From the NCBI GenBank assembly GCA_947646735.1, contig CANTFK010000017.1, positions 310,001 through 374,000 on the forward strand: 64,000 nucleotides of DNA, written 5' to 3'. Positions 9,204 to 21,727 of the stretch are shown in pieces. Made by a program: the position numbers and the translations under genes. The notes under the pieces are model-generated. The model was not told where the DNA came from. It saw only the letters and a program-made list of their open reading frames with translations, and ran no database searches. Origin of the DNA: Peronospora farinosa. Taxonomy: Eukaryota; Oomycota; Peronosporomycetes; Peronosporales; Peronosporaceae. Position 1 is the stretch's first letter. Each line of letters opens with the position of its first letter.

Positions 9204-11846
9204 GTAGCCTTCATGGCTTCCAATGTTGACGACTCAACTTGTGCTTTCGCACGAGACACACATTCCTGGTGTCTTGCCTCAAAGTCTGGTCTGCGCGATA
9301 ACGCGTCAGCCAATACATTTGACTTACCCGGCTTATATTCAACTTTGAAATTAAATTAAGAGAAGAATGTTAGCCATCTCGCCATTTTTGGCGAGAGGTG
9401 CGGTGAATTTATAGCGGTCCGCAGTGTAGCGTGATCCGTATAAGCCACAAAAGGTTCGGTGCCCAAGAGGTGCACCCGAAACTTCACAAGGACATACTTA
9501 ATTGAAAATATCTCCTTGTCATGCACAGGGTAATTCAGCTATGCTGCTTTCAAAAGCCGAGACTGATAAGAAACGACACGGTCAACGCCGTTGTCATCCT
9601 TCTGCATGAGCGCGCTGTTTATTGCAAAATTGCTTGCATCTCAGACGACGCTAAAAGGCTTATCCGCGTTTGGCAATGCCAAAACAGGTGCCTCAACAAG
9701 AGATTGCTTCACCGATGTGAACGAATCTTCGTGTTCCTTTGACCAAGTCCATTCTGTATCCTTTTTTCAAAAGGTCAGACAATGGCTTGGTCCGCTCCGC
9801 ATAATTCTTGATGTACTTATGCAAGTAACTAGCGAGCTCAGGGAAAAATTCTTCAAAGGTCGAGGGACTGGCCATTCCTTGATAGCCTTTACCTTTTCTG
9901 GGTATGCTCGTACACCGTGTGTACCTACGATGCAGCCCAGTACAGGTATCTCGGGGACATCTGCTACGTACTTTTGCAAGTTAAAGTACAATTGGGCGTC
10001 ACCCAGTGTCTGCAACACAGCTTCCAAATGACGCTTGTGCGACTCTATTGCTCTCAGACCGTCCTCCGCCCTACTATGCACGAATACATCGTCAAAGTAA
10101 TGGGGCGCGTAGGCACAGTGCTGACGCATCACGTGAGCCACCACTCGGTTGAATGTTGTTGGAGCATTTTTCAACCCTTGTGGCATCACAAGCCACTCCC
10201 ACAGAATACCGCTTGGGGTGCTTACTGTCGTTTTGGCTACATCAGTATCTCTCATAAGAGATTGATAGTAGCCATCCTTCAGATCCAACGCGGAAAAGAT
10301 AGTTGACTTTCCCATGGAGTTCAACAAGATATCTTTCCGAGGGATCGTCGTTTGAGCCGGAATGGTGGCCGTGTTCAGCTTGTTATAAGCATGAACCACG
10401 TGCCATCCACCCGTTGCTTTACGCACATAGAAAGTCGGGCTGTAGTGAGGCGACTTGCTCTCACGTACACGTCCCGACTTGGCTCGTTTGTAGAAGAACT
10501 CATCGATGTAATCTACTTGTTCCTTCGGCAGCGTTCATTGCCTGGTCACACAATACTTGGTGCCAGGCTCCAGATCAATCTCGTGCCTGATGCCCCTATC
10601 GGCCGGTAGGCGGCTCAGAACTTCTGCTGGAAACACATCACGGTGTTTCCACAGAACATCATAGAACGGGCTTTCCTTCAAGGCTTACCAGACTTGAGCA
10701 GCGAACCGTTTCTTTTTGTCGGTCTCCAAGACGCTTTTATCCGCTGTGGACGACGAGCAATAGTCCACCACATTCTTTTCTGGAACTGGCGCGACTATCT
10801 CGTGGATCTTTCCTTCCTTTAGTTCGGACATAAACAGATCCCACGTCATCTCCGAGAGATTTACTATCTCCTCGACAGATGCCAAGACAAGTTGGACCAC
10901 CTCAACTTAGGATGCCTCCGGCATTCGGTCTTCGGCGGCCTCGAACAACTCGTTCGTAGGTCCGTACTCTTGGACGGAGACTGATCCAAGGGTCTCTCGC
11001 TTCGACGTGACCTTGATCATCTTTATACGTCTGGTGCTCGTTGTTCCGAGTCACCACGACCTTTGACCTGGAAGAAGGTGTCGTTGCCTATTCAGCCAAC
11101 GCACTCCTTCCAACCGCACCAGGCTCATGGCTCTGTTCTGGTTCTTGTGGCGCTTGACTTCCTGTCAGCCCACCATCAACTGCCACAGGCTCTCGTCTAT
11201 GTGCAGGACTATTGGACGCATGACTACCTGTCATCGCCCCATTCACTACACCAGTCTTTTCGACCTGGATAGGAATATGTGTCGCCTGGCTTTCTGCCAG
11301 GGCACTTCCAACTACACTAATCCTTTCGATCTGGGTAGTTCCTGGTGTCGATTGACATACCGTCATCGCACCCTCGACTGTGTTGGACACAGCATTAATC
11401 GCATAGGCCTCTCTCAGGAGCACATCCTTTCCGGTGTCTTGCGTAGAGTTAGTGACTGTACGTGTACTCCGGTATATCCATGGTTGGTGTATAGCCAACC
11501 AAGGCATGCCTTGGATGAGATCATACGGACTCTCCATACCTATCACTGAGAACTTCTCTTTACAAAAGAAGTCACTAAAGCTGAAGGCGAGCTCAGCTTG
11601 AACTCCCTCCGATTTAATGAGCGCGCCGTTCGCTAAACGAGCGATCGCCTCTTCTCGCTTGCCATACTGGCAAAGCGACTCATAACTCGCCGGTCTCTTT
11701 TTCAGAGCCGCGAGTTTCACAAAGTTTTGTGATGCACCCGACTCCACGAGAAGAGTCATCACTTGGTCATAGCCTCGTACTCGAGCGATATAGACCAAAA
11801 GGGTTGAGATCCGACCTTTCGGAACCTCAGAAAATATGCTACCCAT
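9204..11846 (-). pseudogene. pol: Ty3-B pol: protease, RT and RNase H, degraded
   Basis: Protease is at 11088-11846 and reads LLVESGASQNF, with Glu where the catalytic Asp should be, followed by the LIQGMPWL motif and a linker with short Gly-Ser-His-Pro repeats. RT lies at about 9767-10600 with HYFDDVFVHSR. RNase H at 9204-9760 survives only as fragments in shifting frames. The reading frame breaks many times. Confidence 0.85.
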
Positions 11847-12663
11847 TTGTTCGATCGCTCTGAACTTAGGGGTACCTTCAGAGTCCGCGACCGTAGGGCA
11901 TCCCGCCCCTACTGCGCTCCCACATTTCCCGACCCATCTTGGGTAGGTATGGAGCCCGTGCGTCGCGCATACTGGTTCTTCACACCAACACTTCGGGTAG
12001 GGAGCCTTTCTGTAGGGCGTCTAATCACCAGCAGCAAGTTTGCCATTGCAGCTAGCCATCATATGGCCGCGCTTGCCGCACTTGTAACAGACAACGTCTG
12101 CATTGCCTAACTCCATTGGAGTTACTTCTCGAGCCGTATATATTATATCTAAAGCTGTAGTTAAGGCACTGTTGTAAGTTTTCTTTTATCTGAGCCAATA
12201 TCGATCGACTCTTCCATAGTCTTTGGCACCATTCTAAGTAGGACCTGACGCGATGGACCGTGCCATAGTCCATTAATAAACGTAGGCACCTTAATGAGCT
12301 CTTTTATCGGGCCCACAGTAATGAACGCCGACAGCGAATGCATCTCCTGCTTTTACTCTTGCAGAGATCGTTTCGCCTGGTGTGCTCCATAAGTAGCACA
12401 CCTGACGTAGCACTTCATTTTTAAATGGATGGTACATGGCGCGAATATTTGTCTTAAAGATCGCCCAGGATGAAGCGCATCGGCGTTTGCCATAAGCGCA
12501 GCGTAAGCCCGCACTAACGCTTTGCCACGCAAATTTGACATGGCATACGACACCATCCTAGTATCGTCTTCGATGAGCTGCGCCATACCGCATTGCTTCA
12601 CATTTCTTCACTACTAAAAGACAACGGAAATCGTATGTGGGGTAATCCCATCAAACCTCGGAG

Positions 12664-13766
12664 TAGAGGTGGTACCCATGAGTCTGGGTTGGGTAAATGC
12701 GTTTATACACGACTCAGACTCATTCAAATCTCATTACCCACGACTTGGACTCATACCCGCGGATAATTACCCATGTTACCCGCGCAATAAACATGCGGAC
12801 TATTAAACAATATGGAAGGGAGAAAAAGCATTATTAAAATTGGTATTATAAGTATCCACACTTTACGTCTTCCACTGGGAAGTTCAAGCAAGCTGACAAA
12901 GGAAAAACTAGTCCCTTGCCGACAAAAAAACGTGAATCTGTGTCATTATCCAATCCTTGAGGCACAGAAGCCTCTCCAAGCTTTTAGGGGAAAGCGAAGT
13001 TCTGTTCTACCTGTAAGTCTTTCTACCTTAAAAAAAACCTCTCTCAGACGGAGCTGAAGACGCGGGGATGGCCAGATAAAATCTTGCCATCCTTGCAAGT
13101 GTCGGGAATTGCAGCTGGTGCAGTGCTCACCACTTCAATGGCAATTAGTGTATGTGAACAGGCGAAAGAGCAAAATAAGTTTGAGCTTTTTCCTCGACTT
13201 TGCTCACTGCGGTCTGTAGAACTCTGCCTTTAGCAAATGCGAAGACGTCTGGCTCCATGTCTTTAATAATGTTGACAGGTGGCGGAGGCGGGATATTTTT
13301 AAAGACTTCTGATGACTGTATGCTGCACCTACAAAAAGCAACTCAATTGCTTGTGGGCTATGGCCAAGAGCCCAAAATTGCTTTGGCCCTTCGTCGAGGT
13401 TTTTGAACCAGCTAATATTCCATCTCGGATCTAACACCGTTGCAAAGAAGTTTGCATTTTGTTTACACGCCAGCTTGATATATATTTCTTGTGTTTGCTT
13501 AGCATGGCCTGCGCCACCGGCTCCAGTTGTTTTGCATCATATGTGCGGTAGACTTTCACCAAAAAAGGCGTAATGAGTCACCAATACATTTAACAATTAG
13601 AATTTAATACGAGCAGGTGTGTCTGATGTATGTCCCAAAAATTTGGTACATTTATCCATGGGTACCCATGGGTAAGTTGGTTAATCTAGGCCAATTACCC
13701 ATACCCAACCCATGAGTCTGGGTATGGGTTATTACCCACTGAGTCTGAGTCTGGGTACCACCTCTA
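12664..13766 (-). mobile_element. hAT DNA transposon, 1103 bp, inserted in Ty3-B gag
   Basis: The ends are perfect 15-bp inverted repeats (tagaggtggtaccca at 12664 and its complement ending at 13766). They are flanked by an identical 8-bp direct repeat, cctcggag, at 12656-12663 and 13767-13774. A TAGAG-type terminus plus an 8-bp duplication is diagnostic for the hAT superfamily. Subterminal DNA on both sides is rich in TTACCC/GGGTAA and ACTCAGACTC copies, typical of transposase-binding repeats. Removing the element and one repeat restores gag continuity. Confidence 0.9.
13204..13500 (-). pseudogene. hAT transposase relic
   Basis: On the minus strand the codons around 13380-13495 read KLACKQNANFFATVLDPRW, followed by NISWFKNLDEGPK. 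The LDPR motif is typical of the C-terminal half of hAT transposases. Only this short piece is recognisable and no full transposase is present, so the element is probably non-autonomous or decayed. Confidence 0.55.
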
Positions 13767-14115
13767 CCTCGGAGGGTCCAAATGGGCCTCGCATCATAAG
13801 ATGGGCAGAGAGCGTCTCAACACTTCTGTTGAGCGTTGGTCCTAGCTCGATCATGCAAAAGCTCATTCTAAGTCTTACTGATGGACTCAGCCGTAGTTTG
13901 GCTGTTTGCCTAAGACGCATTTTTGCGCTGTCCAAGCACAAACGCCTCAAATTTCTCTGACTGATCAACATGCTGCTCAGGAGGACAACCCAAGAGGCTG
14001 GCCAGGGCTTGTTCAACCAAATTAAAGCCAAATGCTCATTCAGCTCCCTATGATGTTGGGAGAGAGGGAATGGGGCCCAATCCATATTGAGGTCTATTCT
14101 CACTCATACGCACGT

Positions 14116-14434
14116 TGTAACGGGCTAAGGACCCGTTACCGTCTTACACTAAAAGGGCGTTGAGGAAGCGCTCTTAATTAACTCGTAAATATAACTCTGT
14201 TTTATTTTTGTTTTAGTTTTAATTCGCAGTAAGTGCGAATATGTTCCCTAGCTCATGGGAACCACTCAAATATGGAAGTCAATTTATTATTGGCTAATTA
14301 TTGGGTCTGGCACCCCAATAATAACCAATAATAAATTGACGCGCAGTATCCGCTAATCGGATGCTGCCCTATGCCTACTTATGTAATTATGTATTAATCC
14401 TATAACTACTTATGTAATAGGTAGACCCATTACA
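14116..14434 (-). repeat. Ty3-C 3' LTR
   Basis: 319 bp. On the plus strand it starts TGTAACGGGCTAAGG and ends GACCCATTACA. It contains a long AT-rich palindrome at roughly 14275-14342 (GTCAATTTATTATTGG paired with CCAATAATAAATTGAC). Confidence 0.93.
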
Positions 14435-14546
14435 TCATCCCTCTCTTTAAGTTGCGCTTACCTCAACGTAAGCGCGAATCGCAGAAAGTTTCTTCTCGAC
14501 CAACGGCGTAACTCCGAACCTGCTCAGTTAGACTTAACTGAGCAGC

Positions 14547-15949
14547 ATGGACACTAGGCGCCCACGAAACAATGTCTCTGACAGCCAGAACTGGTAACAC
14601 CAAGCGACAATCCGTAGAGAGCAGGCGCCGCAGGTCATGGATGGGGACTTGAAACCGTGGCGCTTGTATGGTCTTGAAGGTGCAGTCGAACCCGAGCCAC
14701 TGGAGGTCATGAAGGACCTTTTCACGCGATACCGTACAGTGAGAGGCAAGGCAACGAACAACGCATATACCGACGATGCTTTGCAGAGGTCTTGGTGTGC
14801 CTTCATCAGGCGCTGGAACGCGAGCCGACGTGAAGGAACGTCCTTCACGTCCTGGTTAGACGGTCGCGAGGGAACGCGTGATAGACACGCTATTGGCGAC
14901 CTGCGTCGGCGCATCTGTCGTATGACTTGTGACGAGTATCACCTATGTTACGTCCACATTCGTGAGGGATGTCCAACGTGCAACGTGGGCAGGTCGCGAC
15001 CGGTCCGGCATGAATGGGACGACTTAGTGTGTGCGCGAGGCATGCCCGACCATATTCGTCCATGGATTGCCCGTTATGAGAGAAGCCTTTCGGAGCTCCA
15101 GGTGTCCGAGCTACGGCGAGTGAGAACGCGTCCTTACGATCGCCGACGGCATTCACGTAGCCGAGATCGTCAACCGTATCATCCATATGCTTCCGAGCCT
15201 CGTAATAGGTCTCGGTCTCGGAGTCGCTCGGGAGGTCGTCGCGGTTTCATTGCTCGCGAGCATTACGGCTCGCGAGATCGGGGGTGGAACCGTCAGCGTC
15301 GGTCGCGATCACCGTCTTTCTACGGGACTCGTAGTCCTCGACCACGTCCGGAACATCTTGGGACAGCGTACTCGATGGCTCCCATGTATCGTTCGCCGGG
15401 GAATATCCCAACCAGCGAACCCTGTAATGTTTCTCGACACGCTTCTTCATGGGCGCCGAGTTATCACTCGGCGCCTGGGACTTGTGATCCTCGTGATCGA
15501 CATTAGGTCGACAATCCAGCGTCGCGCACCCGATGCATCGACTAATGGAGGAGGAGCATCACGACGGAAGGCCTCTGGCGATGAGCGCCAATTCTCGCAA
15601 TCGGGCGCCTGTACCGTCAAATGACGAGCTGCGCCTACTCCGCGCTGAAGCTGAGGAATCGAAGAATGCCCTACTTGATGCTCGCGAGATGGCTGAGAGA
15701 GCTCAAGATCGTGCGGTCGATGCGACTGAGGCTGCTGAGAGGACTCGACGTGAGCAGCTGGTACTAGTTGAGCGCCTACGTCAACTCGAGACGACTGCGT
15801 TTGGAGGGCCCCATCAGATCGAGCCTGCTCGCGGTCGGGCAGGACTTGGACCCAGTCGTCTACGTCGTCGTCAAGGGATGTCGGATTTCGACCCGGCACA
15901 GAAGAGCGGGGAAGATTCGAAGGGAGACCCGCCGGCAGGTAAGCCTTGA
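14547..15949 (+). pseudogene. Antisense ORF of Ty3-C (homologue of the Ty3-A antisense protein)
   Basis: Starting from the ATG at 14547, the frame has one early TAA (near 14595) and is then open from the ATG at 14637 to 15506. A frameshift around 15480-15530 moves the rest into 15533-15949. The part from 14637 is homologous to residues 47-205 of the Ty3-A protein (DDALQRSWCAFIRRWN, CYVHIREGCPTC, WIARYERSLS), followed by an RS-rich tract (RNRSRSRSRS) and a coiled coil (EAEESKNALLDAREMAERAQ). The indel that breaks it also breaks the overlapping sense chromodomain frame. The conserved domain lies outside sense pol. Confidence 0.72.
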
Positions 15950-18900
15950 GGCGCCCGACGTAGAACGTCGGGTGCAAACGCATAGATGTAGGTATGTCTA
16001 GCGTGTAAGCGTCACCATGCACCTTAACAACCCGAAAAGGGGCAATATATCTTGGCGCTAACTTATTAGCGCCCAAATTCGTCACTGAGGTGTTTGGTAA
16101 TCCACTTGTTGATAACAATACTCTTTCACCTTCTTGAAATGTCAACATATTCTTTCGACCTCCTCTGTCTCCATTCTCCTTTTGCTTTTCGACTGCCTCT
16201 TGTAATGCATCACGCACAAACGCGTGATTCCTTGGCGTAATAGTAGAAATTCGGTTACTGCAGCCGAACTTACAGGCGACGTATGTTCTTTTGGAGCAAA
16301 ATTGGCAACGGAAGACGCGATGGAAAGCATCGCGTCAGGAGTCGATATGCCGGTGGCCACAAAATTACCAGTAGTAGGTGCATCGGCAGCAACCTTATGC
16401 GCATCGTAATCACTCAGCAATAGTTTTGACGCAATTCCATCGGTAAATACTCCCCCACCAAGCTTGGAGACAGGGTGTTCTAGAGCTGAGAGAGCACGCA
16501 GCGCCGGAACACGAGGATGCCTCGCGTTGTTAACGAAAAAGGGCGCCAACCCGGTTGACGCGTGGTCAGTATTGTTAATTGCAAACTCTGCAAGTGGAAG
16601 AAATGAACTCCATGATGAGAACGATGTTTCATAACTGCGCAAGACATCTTCGAGCACTCGGTTCACACGCTCCGTTTGCCCATCCGTCTCTGGATGGGCC
16701 GTCGTAGACATAAGCAACCGCGTGCCTAATAGCTGGAATAATTCGGCCCAGAAAGCCGAAGTGAAACGCGGGTCACGGTCCATAACTATAGATTCTGGCA
16801 AGCCGTGATGCCTAAAGATAAGATCAATGAAGATCTTCGCTGTCGTCTCCGCCGTAATGTTGGCGGAGACCGGAGCAAAATGCACCATTTTGCTGAATCG
16901 ATCCACTAGAACCAATACGCCCGTGCGTTTCTGTTCGTCCGATGAAAGTCCAAGAAAGATAAAATCCATGCTGACCGAGCGCCAGGCTTCCGTCGCAATC
17001 GGAAGCGGACGCAATGGGGCTTGTGAAGACGGCGCAGGCTTCACACGCTGACAGGTTTCACAGGAGCGCACCCATTTCTGGATGTATTTATACATTCGCG
17101 GCCAGAAAAATACGCGAGAAATAGCTGCAAACGTCTTTTCGCGACCCAGGTGTCCGCCAGCTGGGCTGTCGTAAAATTCATGAACCAATCGGGCTCGAAG
17201 GTCGTCATCAGCAGGGATGACGACACGCGGGGAATCAAAGACGTCCATCGTGTACGTCAGCAGCGGACCGTCAAGCGCGTAACGCTTGATGTTGTCGCGT
17301 GTTGGTTTCGTCAACTTCGCGAGTAATTTTTCGCTCGGGTCCCTGAGATAGTTGATGATTCCTGCATAGAAGGAATCATTCGCGTAGGATTCAGCGATCT
17401 GAGTTCTGATCGAAAGCACGGGGGTCGAAATCACCGCATTGAGCCCCAGATCAATACAACACACACAGATATCTTCGTCGTCATCAACATACTCCGTTTG
17501 ATGACCCATATCACGCCGAGGATCGTAATCAGGACGACGAGAAAGCGCAACGGCGAGAATGTTATTCTTGCCAGGCTTGTAATGCACCACAAAATTATAC
17601 TCGGCAAAAAAATGACAACCACCGTGCCATACGCTGGGACAAGTGAGGACTCTTGACGGCGGTACGCAATGATGCGTGATCTGTGTAGATAGAAAACATC
17701 TTTTTACCGAGCAAATATACTCTAAACTTGATTAGCGCGTAGCGCATAGCCAAAAGTTCCTTGTCGTGTACCGGATAATTTTTCTCGGCAGGTTTCATCT
17801 GTCGTGATTGAAAACTCACGACGCGCTCTCGACCCTCGTCATCAAATTGCATTAGGGCACATCCTATAGCGAAATTGCTCGCGTCACACACGACGTGGAA
17901 TGGCTTAGAGTCATCAGGTAACATCAGCACCGGTGCCTCGGACAAGCTCTTCTTTACGGAGTCGAAGGCAGATTGATGTTCTGCCGTCCATAACCATACT
18001 GCATCTTTCTTGAGCAAAGTCGATAATGGCTGAATTAGCTCAGCATAGTTCTTCGTATACTTATGCAAGTAATTCGCCAGACCGAGCCATTGACGTAATT
18101 CAGTTTGGTTCCTGGGCGTTGGCCAGGAACATATCGATGAGATCTTCTCAGGATTAGCGACGACACCTCCCTTGCTGACGTAGCAATCGAGTACTGGAAT
18201 CTCGGGAGTGCAGAAGACACATTTCTTCAAATTCGCATACAATTTATTCTCTCGCATAACTTGAAACACCTGCTTCAAGTGTCGAAGGTGTACCTCCGTA
18301 GCGCTGAGCTTTTGCTCAGCGCGGCTGTGAACGAAAATGTCGTCAAAGTAGCTCGGTGCAAAGTCGCGAAGTGGGCGAAGTACTTGTGTCACCGTCCGAT
18401 TGAACGTAGCTGGAGCATTCTTAAGGCCTTGTGGCATGACTAGCCACTCCCAAAGCATCCCGCTTGGGGTGCTGACCGCAGTGAACGGAATGTCACTGTC
18501 CCTCATGAGGATTTGATAGAAACCGTCTGTCAGATCTATGGCGCTGAAGATCTCTCTCCCGGACATGGTATTTAATACCATGTCTTTTCGAGGGATAGGC
18601 GTTTGAGCCGGTATCGTGGCGTCATTCAGCTTGTTGAAGGCGTGCACAATGCGCCAACCGCCGGTGGCTTTCTTCACACAGAAAGTTGGACTCGAATGGG
18701 GCGAGATACTCTCGCGGACATGGCCAGCCTTGCGGCGACCCTAAAAAAATTCATCAATAGCGATGACTTGGTCGCGCGGTAACGGCCACTGCCGTGTCAC
18801 GCAATATTTCGATCCTGGCACGAGATCTATCTCGTGCCGCACACCACGATCCGCCGGAAGCTCAGCTGGAATTTTCTCCGGGAAAATGTCGGCGTACTCA

Positions 18901-20676
18901 CGGGCGATATCGTATACAGGGTTGCCCGAAGCACGAAGAGCATCCCAAGACTGTGCCGCGAAGCGTTCTTCGCGCGCTGATTTAGGCTCGGCGCTCTTCG
19001 GGCGAGCCTCCAGAACCTCTGCACTGGCTGCTTCGGTGGCTGAAACGATGTACACTTGCTCGATGTCGCCGACCTTGAGGTCATGAAGGAAGTCTTTCCA
19101 TGTAAGGTCTGGCAGAGATGTGATATCTGCAGCAGTGCACGGTGGACTGTATACCTCAATGTAGCGGCCACGATGTGGGGATCCCTCCACATATTCAAGC
19201 GCGCATACGGATTCCGTCACTACGGATTAAAATGCATCAGCATCTTGACGTGAATTTCGTCGTCTCGGTGATCGGCGTGCTCTTTTCTTGCGTTTTCTCT
19301 TGCGTCTCGAGCCCCTGCTCGAGACTGGCACGTCGCTATCACAAGAGGATGATGTACCCCCCCCCCTCTAGACGTGGGAGCTCTGTCTCCACCACGTCGG
19401 TCTCATGCGGATCCGTAGTCCGCCCATTCTCGTCAATCAAAAGCGGGAGCTCGTCTTCTAACGCTTCACTTGTTTGCGGGAGCCCCTGCTCGACCGCCTC
19501 GATATTTATCGGGAGCCTCTGCTCGTCCGATGTACTTGTACGCGGGAGCCCCTGCTCGACCGCCTCGAAATTGATCGGGAGCCTCTGCTCGTCCGATGTG
19601 CTTGTATGCGGGAGCCCCTGCTCGACCGCCTCGATATTTATCGGGAGCCTCTGCTCGTCCGATGTACTTGTACGCGGGAGCCCCTGCTCGACCGCCTCTA
19701 AAATGATCGGGAGCCTCTGCTCGTCCGATGTGCTTGTATGCGGGAGCCCCTGCTCAACCGCCGCGAAATTGATCGGGAGCCGCTGCTCGTCCGATGTGCT
19801 TGTATGCGGGAGCCCCTGCTCGACCGCCTCGTTTAGAATCGGGAACCCCTGTTCGACCGATGTCTGTGTGTGCGGGAACCGCTGGTTAACCGCCTCGTTG
19901 TGAATCGGGAACCCCTGTTCGACCGATGTCTGTGTGTGCGGGAACCGCTGTTCGACCGCCTCGTTGTGCATCGGGAACCCCTGTTCGACCGATGTCTGTG
20001 TATGCGGGAACCGCTGTTCGACCGCTTCGTTCTGTGGCTCCGTCAGTGTAACGGAACATACTGCGCACAGAGAGTCATCGCTCTCTCTGTGTTGACTACG
20101 AGTCGTGGCGAGTTCGTTCACGACCCTGACGTGAGGCCAATCGGATGGAGCGACCAACAAATGAGTAAACACTTCACTGACGTCATAACCGCTTCGTCGT
20201 TTGACGGACCGAGATAGCCAATCTATCTTCGGCTGATACCGTGACAGCCACGGTTTCCCAAGTATGCAATCAAATGCATAGTTCATCTCGTACACCAAAA
20301 ATTCGTCGTTGCTCTGGAAACCGTCGAAAGTGTACGGCAAAACCACTGTTTTACGCGGGACACGTTTTGATTGTCCATCGGCAAGTTTGACAACGATGTC
20401 ACCTGGACCTTCTCGAACCGTGACAGTCGACGGGAGAAGGGACAAACAGGATGCACGAAAGAAGTTGTTGGAAGCGCCAGATTCCAACAACGCTCGAAGT
20501 GGTCGCTTCACTCCAGCGACGATGAGACTGATAATAATCAGTCTCGAATCATCGCGCATGGTGGTGGCATTGAAGTGGGTATGAATCACTTTGGGGCTAG
20601 GAGCCCGAGCTGCCCCCTGAGTACTCGGGGCTCCATTTCAGCCAGTAGGGCGCCCCACGCCTACTGGAACCGCTCG
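15247..20676 (-). pseudogene. pol: Ty3-C pol: protease to chromodomain, frameshifted
   Basis: Domains on the minus strand: protease (19339-20589) with LLESGASNNFF, Glu replacing the catalytic Asp; repeat-rich linker; RT (17595-18677) with [11 protein letters not shown]; RNase H; integrase (16142-17590) with CETCQRVKP, MDRDPRF and GQTERVNR; and chromodomain (15247-15450, YRVRWLGY, DTWEP). Breaks: a G10 run near 19357-19366; TAG at 18741-18743; an extra T in a T-run near 17610 (seven where six keep frame); a one-base loss near 16225; and an indel near 15500. RNase H ends LAVALSRR where Ty3-A has LADALSRR, so an acidic residue is lost. Confidence 0.9.
19460..20035 (-). repeat. 66-bp protein-coding tandem repeats, Ty3-C linker
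   Basis: Five to six near-identical 66-bp units encode EAVEQGLPHTSTSDEQRLPI-type repeats between protease and RT. They are followed toward the protease by shorter VEQRFPHTQTS units. Neighbouring units differ at only a few positions, indicating recent expansion or unequal exchange. It corresponds in position to the Ty3-A array at 1615-2085. Confidence 0.9.
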
Positions 20677-20682
20677 TTTTTT
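20642..20682 (-). promoter_or_regulatory. -1 programmed ribosomal frameshift signal, gag to pol (Ty3-C)
   Basis: On the minus strand the gag frame reads cca aaa aac, so the heptamer A AAA AAC covers 20682-20676. After an 8-nt spacer comes a hairpin with arms 20660-20667 and 20642-20649 (ccagtagg/cctactgg). The gag stop is at 20661-20663, and pol is in the -1 frame. Spacing and stem are the same as in Ty3-A. Confidence 0.8.
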
Positions 20683-21701
20683 GGCGGGACCACCGACGAC
20701 AGAGCGTCTCCTCGTGAGACAGCTGTGTTCATCGTCACCGGCGCAGGTGCACGACAGACAGCCGCACGATGGCCTGTTTTACCACAGCGAAAACACTTCA
20801 TCGTGTTAGGATTTCGAATGTCGCGGCTTAATGATTTGCCGCGACCACGAGAGGACTCAATTGCATCAATTTCCATTGGCTCTGGGCCAGACATCCGAGA
20901 ATGTTGTGACGCTGCGTGCATGTACGACGACGCGACAGTGTAATCCTCACGAAGTGCGAGGGCAAATGTCACCTCGAGGGACTTTGGCTCAGCACGTGTG
21001 AGGCAGTAACGCGTCATGCCCTCCTGCATACAAAAGATAAAGACATGGACTTGTGAAGCCATGTCAATTGGCTGAGTGGTAATGCACGAAGCAAGATGAC
21101 GTGTCTTCTGCACGTAGTCACGCATCGACAGCTTGACCTGTCTAAGTGAGAAGAAATCTGCACGCAAGCGAGATTCATCTTGAGGAGGCTCGAAAGCCAG
21201 TCGTAAGTCACGCTGGATATCGTCCAGCGTAGGAAACGCCGACTTATCTACGACGAGCTTTCCGAGGGCCCATTCCTTGGCTTTGCCGGCAAGACGAGAC
21301 AACAGGAAATTGACCTTGGCCGTCGGAGCGTCAATTAATCTTGACGCTATTGCAATATCCACCTCGCGAAACCAGCGATTGAGGGGGAGACGATCCGGAC
21401 CATCACCGGAGTACGCTGACGTCTCCATCTTGATAGCGTCATGGTGCGAAGTGCGCGAGGGAGTCAATACTCGTCGATTCGCTTCGGCGAGCTCGCGCAC
21501 CATAAAGTCTTGGATGGCGGCACGTTGATCATCAGGCGTCGCTGTGCTCAGCAGCGACGTCACAATAGTTTCACCAGACACCGCCGCGAGGCGATGTAGT
21601 GCCTGCCACTCCACCGAGGGGAGATGTGGGAAATCAAAATGCTCCAGCGAGACCGCTGGAGCCACCGAAGACTCGCCCATGTTCATCTCGAATCTGGTCA
21701 T
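20661..21701 (-). CDS. gag: Ty3-C gag, intact, 346 aa
   Basis: Structural capsid/nucleocapsid protein of the element. The frame is uninterrupted and starts about 26 bp after the 5' LTR. It contains the retrotransposon gag region ([31 protein letters not shown]) and one CCHC zinc knuckle ([14 protein letters not shown]) near the C-terminus. It ends in a -1 frameshift signal. It is the only intact sense gene among the Ty3 copies here and could in principle act in trans. Confidence 0.92.
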   Translation of the reverse strand: MTRFEMNMGESSVAPAVSLEHFDFPHLPSVEWQALHRLAAVSGETIVTSLLSTATPDDQRAAIQDFMVRELAEANRRVLTPSRTSHHDAIKMETSAYSGDGPDRLPLNRWFREVDIAIASRLIDAPTAKVNFLLSRLAGKAKEWALGKLVVDKSAFPTLDDIQRDLRLAFEPPQDESRLRADFFSLRQVKLSMRDYVQKTRHLASCITTQPIDMASQVHVFIFCMQEGMTRYCLTRAEPKSLEVTFALALREDYTVASSYMHAASQHSRMSGPEPMEIDAIESSRGRGKSLSRDIRNPNTMKCFRCGKTGHRAAVCRAPAPVTMNTAVSRGDALSSVVPPKNERFQ

Positions 21702-21712
21702 TGGAAGGACTA

Positions 21713-21725
21713 CGAAGTGCTACCA
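21713..21725 (-). other. Primer binding site, Ty3-C
   Basis: Two bases inside the 5' LTR the minus strand reads TGGTAGCACTTCG, the expected position and TGG start of a tRNA primer site. Ty3-B (22083-22092) and Ty3-E (56958-56970) share TGGTAGCACT. The implied tRNA 3' end AGUGCUACCA resembles initiator-Met tRNAs, which end GCUACCA; that assignment is inference. Confidence 0.75.
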
Positions 21726-21727
21726 GG

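Larger units (their letters stand above)
11850..14103 (-). pseudogene. gag: Ty3-B gag, split by a hAT element
   Basis: The gag start region (ATGAGTGAGAATAG on the minus strand near 14100) lies about 60 bp downstream of the primer site once Ty3-C is removed. The frame continues to 13775, is interrupted by the hAT element, and resumes at 12655 (AMSNLRGKALVRAYA, like the Ty3-E gag AMSNLAGRAKAWA). A CCHC knuckle (CYKCGKRGHMMASC) is readable near 12050-12095. Several frameshifts and stops are present. Confidence 0.8.

Noticed and set aside
13732..14103. Independent minus-strand gene left of Ty3-C
   Set aside because: Position after primer site and LTR once Ty3-C is removed, and continuity across the hAT element, identify it as the start of Ty3-B gag.
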